Below are positions 1-5,709 of a stretch of DNA of 6,601 bases, piece after piece. The notes below the pieces were generated by a model that was given only the letters and a program-made list of their open reading frames with translations, had not been told where the DNA came from and made no database searches. Numbering within the stretch: the stretch's first letter is position 1; each line of letters opens with the position of its first letter. Source of the DNA: Bacteroidota bacterium (lineage in GTDB: Bacteria > Bacteroidota > Ignavibacteria > Ignavibacteriales > Ignavibacteriaceae); assembly GCA_030706105.1 (NCBI GenBank), contig JAUZPC010000163.1, positions 1 through 6,601 on the forward strand, in the 5' to 3' direction. The position numbers and the translations under genes are program-made.

Positions 1-23
1 AATGAGTAGTGTTGGGTTTGGGA

Positions 24-52
24 GCTACAGAGTAGCGATATGTTAATAGAAA
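24..52 (+). repeat. REP-like hairpin unit A
   Basis: The stem is GCTAC (24-28) / GTAGC (32-36) with the loop AGA, followed directly by the tail GATATGTTAATAGAAA (37-52). The tail matches that of unit C on the opposite strand at 15 of 16 positions, while the stem bases differ and still pair. The pattern of a variable paired stem plus a conserved single-stranded tail is typical of REP elements moved by HUH (Y1) transposases. That mobiliser is inferred; none is encoded here. Confidence 0.6.
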
Positions 53-71
53 AAATGTTTTGCGGAATTCA

Positions 72-95
72 GGAGCTCCATGGGAGCGGTATGTT
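72..95 (+). repeat. REP-like hairpin unit B
   Basis: The stem is GCTCC (75-79) / GGAGC (83-87) with the loop ATG, followed by GGTATGTT (88-95), which differs from the tail core of units A and C by one base. It has the same orientation as unit A and lies 22 bases after the end of A's tail. The two stem positions that differ from unit A are compensated on the other side, so pairing is kept. The longer TAGAAA part of the tail is absent, so the unit is shorter or eroded. Confidence 0.55.
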
Positions 96-104
96 GCTTT
101 TTGT

Positions 105-121
105 TCCCTCTCCAAGGGGGA
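105..121 (+). repeat. Short imperfect hairpin TCCCTC/GGGGGA
   Basis: TCCCTC (105-110) can pair with GGGGGA (116-121) across the five-base loop TCCAA, with one G-T wobble. It is followed by ATTAAAGGGG. There is no immediate T-run and no gene ends here, so a terminator role is not supported. It is more likely another small palindromic intergenic repeat of the cluster. Confidence 0.35.
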
Positions 122-139
122 TTAAAGGGGTTTTGTTTT

Positions 140-160
140 AGCTACGGAGTTGGTTATTGT
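140..160 (+). repeat. Possible degenerate REP-like unit
   Basis: The sequence AGCTAC (140-145), GGA (146-148), GTTGG (149-153), then TTATTGT lines up with units A and C in layout and in several bases. The stem is no longer fully complementary and the tail is altered. It runs directly into the left arm of the 158-295 element, so it could be an older copy damaged at that junction. This is a weak call based on spacing and partial identity only. Confidence 0.3.
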
Positions 161-295
161 AGGTTAGGCATTCTTGCCTGACTATTATATATCAGAACAT
201 ATATGACTATTTTAATATTCAGTAATAATGCTCATACCCTGTCTATACGTTTTTGTATTATTATTGTTTAGACAGGCAAGAATGCCTGTCCTACA
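158..295. repeat. 138-bp element with 27-bp inverted repeats (REP pair or MITE-like)
   Basis: The left arm (158-184) and the reverse complement of the right arm (269-295) agree at 24 of 27 positions. Each arm is itself a hairpin with an 8-bp stem and 4-base loop. The right one, GACAGGCAAGAATGCCTGTC (271-290), is perfect; the left one (163-182) has one G-T wobble. The 84 bases between the arms are A/T-rich and non-coding. Two palindromic units in opposite orientation resemble a bacterial interspersed mosaic element; a miniature transposon is the alternative. I see no clear target-site duplication at the outer edges, which leaves the mechanism open. Confidence 0.7.
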
Positions 296-356
296 TTAAT
301 ATGTCACCCATATATAGAAATACAATATTTTTCACTTGGTTACGGTACCATATGGG

Positions 357-389
357 TTTCTACTAACATATCGCAACTACGTTGCTAAA
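357..389 (-). repeat. REP-like hairpin unit C
   Basis: Read on the minus strand, the stem is GCAAC / GTTGC (plus-strand 381-385 and 373-377) with the loop GTA, followed by the tail GATATGTTAGTAGAAA (372-357). The tail matches unit A at 15 of 16 positions. The stem differs from units A and B but stays fully paired. Its orientation is opposite to A and B, so units A and C form an outer inverted pair around the 158-295 element. Confidence 0.6.
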
Positions 390-495
390 TCAAATGGCTG
401 GCGTCAAAAAATAGAAATCCCCATTTGTAGAAAAATCAAGTAATTTGTTTCCCTTTCTTCCGCTGATAATAGAAAAACACCAGCTTACAACAAAC

Positions 496-526
496 AACTT
501 TATAACTTTATAACTTTATAACTTTA
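496..526 (+). repeat. 8-bp tandem repeat AACTTTAT, about 3.9 copies
   Basis: Three perfect AACTTTAT units (496-503, 504-511, 512-519) are followed by a seven-base partial unit (520-526). The array ends six bases before the stop codon of the minus-strand esterase gene, so it lies in that transcript's 3' region. It has no hairpin potential that would make it a terminator. Perfect short tandem arrays like this are prone to slippage and may vary in copy number between strains. Confidence 0.85.
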
Positions 527-532
527 AAAACT

Positions 533-1276
533 TTATTGTTTTTTCTTTTGAGAAAGAAGCCAGTCATACAATTCCGGATTGCTGTATGTCTTTGTCCATG
601 AGTTATGTCCTAAATCAGGGTAGATTGTAAATTTAACATTTCCTCCACATCCCTTAAGCGACTTAACAAGAGTATCTGCTTCAGCTATGGGAACCGTATT
701 ATCCTTAGCTCCGTGGAATGCCCAAACAGGAACATCTTTTAATACACAAATACTATCCGGATTCCCGCCTCCGCACACTGGTGCAATTGCTGCAAAATAT
801 TGCGGAAAAGTTTTGGCAAACTTCCATGTACCATAACCGCCCATGCTTAAGCCGGTAAGGTAAACTCTTTTTAAATCAATATTGTATTGAGAAATTATTT
901 CTTGGTACAGGGTATTTAGAGCATAAATATTCCATTCTTCATCATCTCCGGGGCATTGGGGAGCAACCATGATAAACGGAAAAGTTTTACCCTGCACAAT
1001 TTCATAAGGTATGCCATGTTTTTTTACTTTATTCAGGTTATTACCTCTTTCACCCGAACCATGAAGAAAAATAACTAAGGGGTATTTCTTGCTTTCATCA
1101 TATCCTGCCGGCAGAGATAAAAGGTATTTCAAAGATACTGTAATCTCTATCTTTTTATTAATAGATTTATGTTTAAAACCCATCTCATCCTCAATTATCT
1201 GCTTTGTAGACGATCCGCATCCGGCCATAAATAATATAACCGGCACTGCTATTAATAAATAAAATTTTCTTTGCAT
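533..1276 (-). CDS. Lipoprotein alpha/beta-hydrolase esterase (prolyl oligopeptidase / CE1-like)
   Basis: This is a predicted secreted, lipid-anchored serine esterase of 247 residues. The N-terminus has two basic residues, a hydrophobic stretch (about 5-16) and the lipobox MAGC, so signal peptidase II should cleave before Cys20. This supports the chosen ATG, although no Shine-Dalgarno precedes it, only an A/T-rich leader. The mature part shows the alpha/beta-hydrolase fold: HGSGERG at 72-78 (oxyanion-hole region), nucleophile elbow GLSMG with Ser144, probable acid Asp192 in HGAKDNTVP, and catalytic His224 in DLGHNSW. The length matches compact single-domain polyhydroxybutyrate-depolymerase-like and feruloyl/acetyl-xylan-esterase-like enzymes, often annotated as prolyl oligopeptidase family. 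The substrate cannot be read from sequence; an ester on a plant or bacterial polysaccharide is one guess. It follows the GH13 gene by 15 bases and is probably co-transcribed. The protein ends in a short basic tail, KKKQ. Confidence 0.88.
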   Translation of the reverse strand: MQRKFYLLIAVPVILFMAGCGSSTKQIIEDEMGFKHKSINKKIEITVSLKYLLSLPAGYDESKKYPLVIFLHGSGERGNNLNKVKKHGIPYEIVQGKTFPFIMVAPQCPGDDEEWNIYALNTLYQEIISQYNIDLKRVYLTGLSMGGYGTWKFAKTFPQYFAAIAPVCGGGNPDSICVLKDVPVWAFHGAKDNTVPIAEADTLVKSLKGCGGNVKFTIYPDLGHNSWTKTYSNPELYDWLLSQKKKQ

Positions 1277-1291
1277 TTAATTAATTATACA

Positions 1292-4200
1292 CTATTTATT
1301 CTTTTTTGTCTTTGCGCCTGACTTACCGGAAACCGGTTTCTTTATACTTTTCGGCTTTGCTTCCTTTTTGTTCACAATTATTTTCTTAACAATTTTAACT
1401 TCTTTTAGCAGATTCTCTTTTTCACTGATGACCTTCTCTTTTGTTACGGCTTTTTCTTCTGGCTGCAGTGCTATAAAAGGCTCAAACTTATAGTTATTAT
1501 CAAAAGCTTTTTCTTTCAACTCACTAACAATTGAGTAGAAGCATTTAAGTTTTGCAGTAAAATCATCAATCTTTCCGGTATTATTCTCTGCCAAATTAAT
1601 AAAGACGAACCAGTCCAGCAGGTATTCCAGTCTTTCCTTATTAAAATACTTAACTCCCTGATATTCATTTACTATCAGGTAATTTCTGGCTTCCATATCT
1701 TCTGCAATAAAAGTTAGCAGAGCATTGGTTATTGTCTTTTTCTTGATAAGTTTACCGCTGATCATCTTTGAGTTTGAAACTAATTTATCATAGTTATAGA
1801 TCAAAATTTTAAGTAAGTGTAAATCTGAATACAGATATTCATAATTATTACCTATTCTTTCAAAACTCTCAAACAATACATTATCCAGTAGCAAGTCATC
1901 AAATAATTTATATTCTGAGAAAAGGTATTCCTTAAAATATTCCTTTTTAAATATAACCAAAGGCAGTATTAAAGAAATCAGATGAAGAAGATTATCTTTA
2001 GAAATAAACTTATTCGTAATTTTTAGGTGCTTTAACCATTTCGGGTCGTTCTTCTTATCATGATACAAGAATAAATATTCGTGTATGGTCCTTATTCCGC
2101 TTAACGATTTTCTAATATCGCTAAGAACATAATTTTCTTCTTTTCCTAAAAATCCTTTATAGTTTAACTGACTTAAAAGATTATCAAGATCCTTTAAAAA
2201 TGCTATAGGCGGTTCAGTGCTTTCAAGCTGATGTAAGCTGGCAATAAATAGATAATGTTCCAGCGGAAGTAAAAATTCAGGATTATATAGTATTTCAACA
2301 GCGTTATGCAAAGGAGCCAAATTTAATTTTTTAAGCGCATAGTCAACTGAAGGAACACCTTTTCCTGAGAGTATTAAGCTTAGGTTTTCATACTCTCCGT
2401 GTGCATCGTAAACTTCGCGGAATTGGGTAAATACATGGTACTGATAGCCGCTTAATGTAACAAACAGCCCATTCTCTGAAAGATCATTGCCGTTATAAAG
2501 ATACTCAAGTCCTGTTTTGGTGTCTTTTAGAATATAGAAATATTTGTAGTCATTTTTAATCTCCAGGGCATCTGCAAATTTGATTGACCTCAAATTACCG
2601 TTGGCAATTCTTTCCTGAGAATAATTTAATCTTCCGTAGCAGGTTTCATAAGCGTTATTATAGATTACAAATACTTTCTCATTTCTTACTTTATTGGAGT
2701 AAGCAAAAACATTATGGTTAGCATGTCCGCTGCTGTCAATAAAATCATATAAATCAAAATTATGTACCTGGCTGAATAAGTACCTCTTTTTAAGGAGAGG
2801 AAATATTTCCTGCTCATGGCGTTTTATCAGGTTATCATCCGGTTTTTCGTCATAATATGAGCGGCTGTACTCCATTCCATATTTCTCTGCATATCCTTCA
2901 ATTTGTCCGTGCGCAAACATCGGTAAACCCGGCAGCGTAGCCATAAGCATTGCTATCCCGAAATATTTATCTCCCTTGCCAAACTGATTTACGGCAGTTT
3001 CTTCGTCAGGGTTACTCATAAAATTTACATAACGTTTTAGTATTTCCGGATTAAATTGTATGGTTGAAGTAATAAGATATTTGTATTTTTCATTTTCTTC
3101 CTTCATCAGCATATGCATAAAGGCAGAGTTATAAACGCGGTGCATACCCAATGTGCGTACAAAAAATCCTTCCATCAGCCAGAATGCCTCTGCAAGCAAA
3201 AGTGTTTCCGGCATTTCTGTATTTATTCTGTCAACAACTTCTCTCCAGAATTCATTTGGCATTGCATCATCAAAAGCAGAACGTGTCATGGAGTAATCTG
3301 ACCTTGAAGCAATTGCAGCACCTGTGCCCGGGATAGGGAACCATAACCTCTGATAGTGCTTCTTAGTTAGTGTCATTGCGGCATCAAAACGGATTATGGG
3401 AGTTTTGCGCGCAACATGCATAATGGTTTGAATAAGCGATTCTCTTACCTCAGGGTTCAGCAGGTTTAACTGGGCAGTATCATTCCATGGCATATGTGTT
3501 CCATCGTTACCATGATAAATATATCTGCATTCGCCTGTGTATTTATCCCTTCTTTGGAATACAACCGCAGCATCGGATTTTGAGTAATATTTATCTTCTA
3601 TTCTTACTTCAACCCTGTCATCATCAGATAGATTTGTACTGTTGAACGTATATGAAGGGAAAGGCGGGGTTACTGATTGTATAAAATATTCAGGATGTTC
3701 TATAATCCATTTTGAGTATATGCCTGTATGGTTAGGTACCATATCGCTTGCAAGTTTTATGTTGCGTTGAGAGGCTCGATATTTTAAGTTCTCAAATGCG
3801 CTGTCGCCGCCAAGCTTTGCAGCAACCTGATAATCAAATAACGAATAAGCTGAAGATGCCGCTTCGGGGTTTCCCATTATTTGTTTTATCTTTTTTGAAG
3901 AATTACTTCGTTCCCATAATCCTATAAGCCAAAGTGAAGTGATATTCCAGCGGGCAATTTGGTCAAGTTCTTCATCCGGTATCTGGTCAAGAGTGGAGAT
4001 TTCCCTTTGATATTTTATTGAGAGCTGAAATAGCCATACGTAAGCATTTTTTGCAAGCATTATAACGTTGGGCATCCACTCAATGTCTTGAGTAAAATTT
4101 TCTGATTCTTCATAGTAAAATTGCTTTTCATCAGCAGTAAGTTCAAGTCCTGCGGCCAGTTTTGCTTTTATTCTTTCATAATAATCTTTATCAAACAAGT

Positions 4201-5047
4201 AAGAGGGTACATCAGGGGTAACCTTCTGAAATTCGCCTTTAGGCATAAAGAATAATGCATCTTCAGAAAGCAGGTCTTTACTCTTTAATAATTTATCAGA
4301 AAATACTTCTTTAATTATTACGCCCCACTTCTCTTTTATATATTCCAACTGAGCTTCCAAACTATTGGGATTGCTTAAAATTGGTTTTTTAAGGAAATCT
4401 GTCAGAGGGAGATTCTCAATTCCTAATGGTGCTTCATTTGAAAAGAAACTATCAAAAAAGCCGAGAGTTTTGGGGTATTGTGTGCTTTTAATTAGGTCTT
4501 TATCAGAGAATAATTCCTTAAATGAAACTGCTGCGGGATTTATGTTTTCAAAATGCAGCAGCATAATTTCCTGAAGGATGATAATTTTATTTGGAATGTT
4601 AGCAGTTGTTCCCTCAATAAAATCAAAATGAGTGATTTCATTGTTATATACAGCCATTGGAGGGAATTCGTTAATAAATTCAAAAAATAGTTTATTAACT
4701 TCCGGAGTGCCAAGCTGATTTGTCAGTGAAGCTAAAGCTCTTTCAAACACACCCGGATTTACGGTCTTTTCATAAATATTTAGAACATAATGAAAAATTT
4801 CGTGCAATAGACCAAAGCTGTTTAACTGTCCAGCGGATACTAAAATTTCATTGGTATTAGCCGCAATACGTCTATCATTCAATTTCTTGGTTAATAGTCT
4901 CGCCTGTGCAGGATTGGCTATTATCAAATCCCCATACAAATTGAACAAACTTGATTCAATTTCATATTTAATACGGGCTTGCTTTGCCACATGGAACTCA
5001 TAATTAACCATATCATAGTTAAATGAAGATAACCTGTAAAATCTCAT
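1292..5047 (-). CDS. Large multidomain GH13 (alpha-amylase superfamily) protein
   Basis: This 1251-residue protein has no signal peptide and is predicted cytoplasmic. The start at 5047 has a GGAG ribosome-binding site five bases upstream. Residues 1-360 match no domain I can name and contain HEIFH at 82-86. The GH13 barrel spans about 365-770: strand ITSLWLIGLW (369-378), region I DMVPNHTG (Asp435, His440), region II IIRFDAAMT (Arg553, nucleophile Asp555), region III LLLAEAFW (acid/base Glu620), and region IV NPDEE (Asp681, stabilising aspartate). Region IV normally reads NHD, so its histidine is replaced by Pro680. Residues of about 775-880 look like the usual C-terminal beta domain. Residues 880-1195 are rich in Leu, Tyr and Lys, probably helical and unassigned; 1199-1251 is a lysine-rich low-complexity tail. 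Most single-purpose amylases are 450-700 residues, so this is about double. It probably acts on an alpha-glucan by hydrolysis or glycosyl transfer; the exact reaction is unknown. A GlgE-like maltosyltransferase is a less likely alternative, because region I is canonical here. Confidence 0.87.
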   Translation of the reverse strand: MRFYRLSSFNYDMVNYEFHVAKQARIKYEIESSLFNLYGDLIIANPAQARLLTKKLNDRRIAANTNEILVSAGQLNSFGLLHEIFHYVLNIYEKTVNPGVFERALASLTNQLGTPEVNKLFFEFINEFPPMAVYNNEITHFDFIEGTTANIPNKIIILQEIMLLHFENINPAAVSFKELFSDKDLIKSTQYPKTLGFFDSFFSNEAPLGIENLPLTDFLKKPILSNPNSLEAQLEYIKEKWGVIIKEVFSDKLLKSKDLLSEDALFFMPKGEFQKVTPDVPSYLFDKDYYERIKAKLAAGLELTADEKQFYYEESENFTQDIEWMPNVIMLAKNAYVWLFQLSIKYQREISTLDQIPDEELDQIARWNITSLWLIGLWERSNSSKKIKQIMGNPEAASSAYSLFDYQVAAKLGGDSAFENLKYRASQRNIKLASDMVPNHTGIYSKWIIEHPEYFIQSVTPPFPSYTFNSTNLSDDDRVEVRIEDKYYSKSDAAVVFQRRDKYTGECRYIYHGNDGTHMPWNDTAQLNLLNPEVRESLIQTIMHVARKTPIIRFDAAMTLTKKHYQRLWFPIPGTGAAIASRSDYSMTRSAFDDAMPNEFWREVVDRINTEMPETLLLAEAFWLMEGFFVRTLGMHRVYNSAFMHMLMKEENEKYKYLITSTIQFNPEILKRYVNFMSNPDEETAVNQFGKGDKYFGIAMLMATLPGLPMFAHGQIEGYAEKYGMEYSRSYYDEKPDDNLIKRHEQEIFPLLKKRYLFSQVHNFDLYDFIDSSGHANHNVFAYSNKVRNEKVFVIYNNAYETCYGRLNYSQERIANGNLRSIKFADALEIKNDYKYFYILKDTKTGLEYLYNGNDLSENGLFVTLSGYQYHVFTQFREVYDAHGEYENLSLILSGKGVPSVDYALKKLNLAPLHNAVEILYNPEFLLPLEHYLFIASLHQLESTEPPIAFLKDLDNLLSQLNYKGFLGKEENYVLSDIRKSLSGIRTIHEYLFLYHDKKNDPKWLKHLKITNKFISKDNLLHLISLILPLVIFKKEYFKEYLFSEYKLFDDLLLDNVLFESFERIGNNYEYLYSDLHLLKILIYNYDKLVSNSKMISGKLIKKKTITNALLTFIAEDMEARNYLIVNEYQGVKYFNKERLEYLLDWFVFINLAENNTGKIDDFTAKLKCFYSIVSELKEKAFDNNYKFEPFIALQPEEKAVTKEKVISEKENLLKEVKIVKKIIVNKKEAKPKSIKKPVSGKSGAKTKKNK

Positions 5048-5052
5048 TTGGA

Positions 5053-5056
5053 CTCC
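5053..5056 (-). promoter_or_regulatory. Ribosome-binding site GGAG for the GH13 gene
   Basis: On the minus strand GGAG lies five bases before the ATG at 5047. It is the only clear Shine-Dalgarno sequence among the starts visible here; the esterase and methyltransferase starts have A/T-rich leaders. It supports the assigned start of the large gene. Confidence 0.6.
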
Positions 5057-5120
5057 GAAATTTGCATAATTATTCTAAAATAAAATGTAAATATAATAAA
5101 AGTTACTGAGTTATAAGGTC

Positions 5121-5166
5121 TAAAGTGGAAAGTTCATAAAGCTTAAAGTTGAAAGTTCATAAGGTT
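5121..5166. repeat. Tandem 23-bp repeat, two copies, overlapping a stop codon
   Basis: The copies at 5121-5143 and 5144-5166 agree at 20 of 23 positions. The sequence just before them (5109-5120, AGTTATAAGGTC) resembles the end of a third copy. The second copy includes two bases of the TAA stop codon of the methyltransferase gene (5165-5167). On the minus strand the units contain AACTTT words, like the array at 496-526 on the plus strand. The repeat fills much of the 117-bp gap upstream of the GH13 gene, where that gene's promoter would be expected. Confidence 0.75.
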
Positions 5167-5704
5167 ATCCATTAAGGTCAAATATTTTCCTTAATTCAAA
5201 TATTGATATCCCATATGCCACCGAAACATTAAGTGACTGCTTAATTCCATACTGTGGTATTTCAAGGGTAAAATCGCATAAATCCAGTAATGACTGCGCA
5301 ACACCGGTAATCTCATTCCCTACAATCAGGCAAAGAGGGAACTCTCCGATAGATACATTATGATATTGGCGGGTATTTTCAGTTAACTCAAGAGCAGCAA
5401 TCTTTACTCCTTGTTCTTTCAGCTTGTAAACTGCTTCATGCGGGTCCTTTGTATATTCCCAGGATACGCTTTCTGTTGAGCCAAGAGCAGTCTTAAGTAT
5501 TTCCTTTTTTGGAGGGTGGGGTGTATAACCGGTTAGTATCAGCTTTTCCACCATTGCTCCGTCTGAAGTTCTGAATATTGAACCAACATTATAGGTACTT
5601 CTTATATTATCAAGAAGGGCATAAACAGGCAGTTTCTTTACTGTTTCAATTGTCTCTAAAGTGCTTCTGTTAACGGAAATTTCGTCGTGTGTTAGTTTTC
5701 TCAT
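5165..5704 (-). CDS. SpoU/TrmH-family RNA 2'-O-ribose methyltransferase
   Basis: This 179-residue protein is a minimal SPOUT-class methyltransferase that transfers a methyl group from S-adenosylmethionine to a ribose 2'-OH of tRNA or rRNA in the cytoplasm. All three SpoU motifs are present. Motif 1 is NIRSTYNVGSIFRTSDG (33-49), with the conserved Asn33, Arg35, Asn39 and Arg45. Motif 2 is LIVGNEITGV (126-135), with Asn130 and Glu131. Motif 3 is IPQYGIKQSLNVSVAYG (149-165), with Ser157, Leu158 and Asn159; it forms part of the knotted cofactor site. There is no extra N-terminal RNA-binding domain, unlike RlmB-type members. The motif 1 sequence argues against TrmL, which has a PPNTGN form. The target nucleotide cannot be assigned from sequence. 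The ATG lies five bases after the rlmN stop with no Shine-Dalgarno, so translational coupling or leaderless-style A/T-rich initiation is likely. The protein is predicted to be complete. Confidence 0.92.
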   Translation of the reverse strand: MRKLTHDEISVNRSTLETIETVKKLPVYALLDNIRSTYNVGSIFRTSDGAMVEKLILTGYTPHPPKKEILKTALGSTESVSWEYTKDPHEAVYKLKEQGVKIAALELTENTRQYHNVSIGEFPLCLIVGNEITGVAQSLLDLCDFTLEIPQYGIKQSLNVSVAYGISIFELRKIFDLNG

Positions 5705-5709
5705 AATTT

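Larger units (their letters stand above)
1..532. other. Repeat-rich non-coding region
   Basis: No open frame of convincing length or composition is seen on either strand, so this is intergenic sequence downstream of the esterase gene. It holds several small palindromic repeats (24-52, 75-95, 105-121, 140-160, 357-389), a 138-bp inverted-repeat element (158-295) and an 8-bp tandem array (496-526), each listed separately. The palindromes and tails recur in both orientations, which suggests repeat elements accumulated in a gene-free gap. I see no tRNA, rRNA, riboswitch or convincing intrinsic terminator. The part from about 390 to 495 shows nothing beyond A/T-rich sequence and two short TAGAAA-like words. 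Confidence 0.75.

Noticed and set aside
105..140. Hairpin followed by GGGGTTTTGTTTTA as an intrinsic terminator
   Set aside because: No gene ends just upstream on the plus strand, the stem contains a wobble and the T-rich stretch does not follow directly.
24..389. Small CRISPR array
   Set aside because: The units occur in both orientations with irregular spacing and differ in sequence, and there are no uniform spacers or cas genes.
1946..1990. Transmembrane segment at residues 1020-1033 of the GH13 protein
   Set aside because: The hydrophobic run is only about 14 residues and is broken by His, Ser and Pro, which is too short to span a membrane convincingly.
3113..3336. Two overlapping plus-strand open frames of about 60 codons
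   Set aside because: Both are antisense to the GH13 barrel, overlap each other in different frames and show no domain or ribosome-binding site.
4365..4574. 69-codon open frame on the plus strand
   Set aside because: It is antisense to the N-terminal part of the GH13 gene, with no supporting feature.
1292..5047. Identification of the large protein as GlgE maltosyltransferase
   Set aside because: The NPD form of region IV and the AEAF sequence resemble GlgE, but region I is a canonical DMVPNH, the distance from nucleophile to acid/base (65 residues) is much longer than in GlgE, and the flanking domains differ.
5063..5091. Possible promoter for the GH13 gene: TTTACA, 17-base spacer, TATGCA on the minus strand
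   Set aside because: The -10 match is poor, and transcription from it would begin at about the GGAG ribosome-binding site, leaving almost no leader. A promoter is expected in this gap but cannot be placed.
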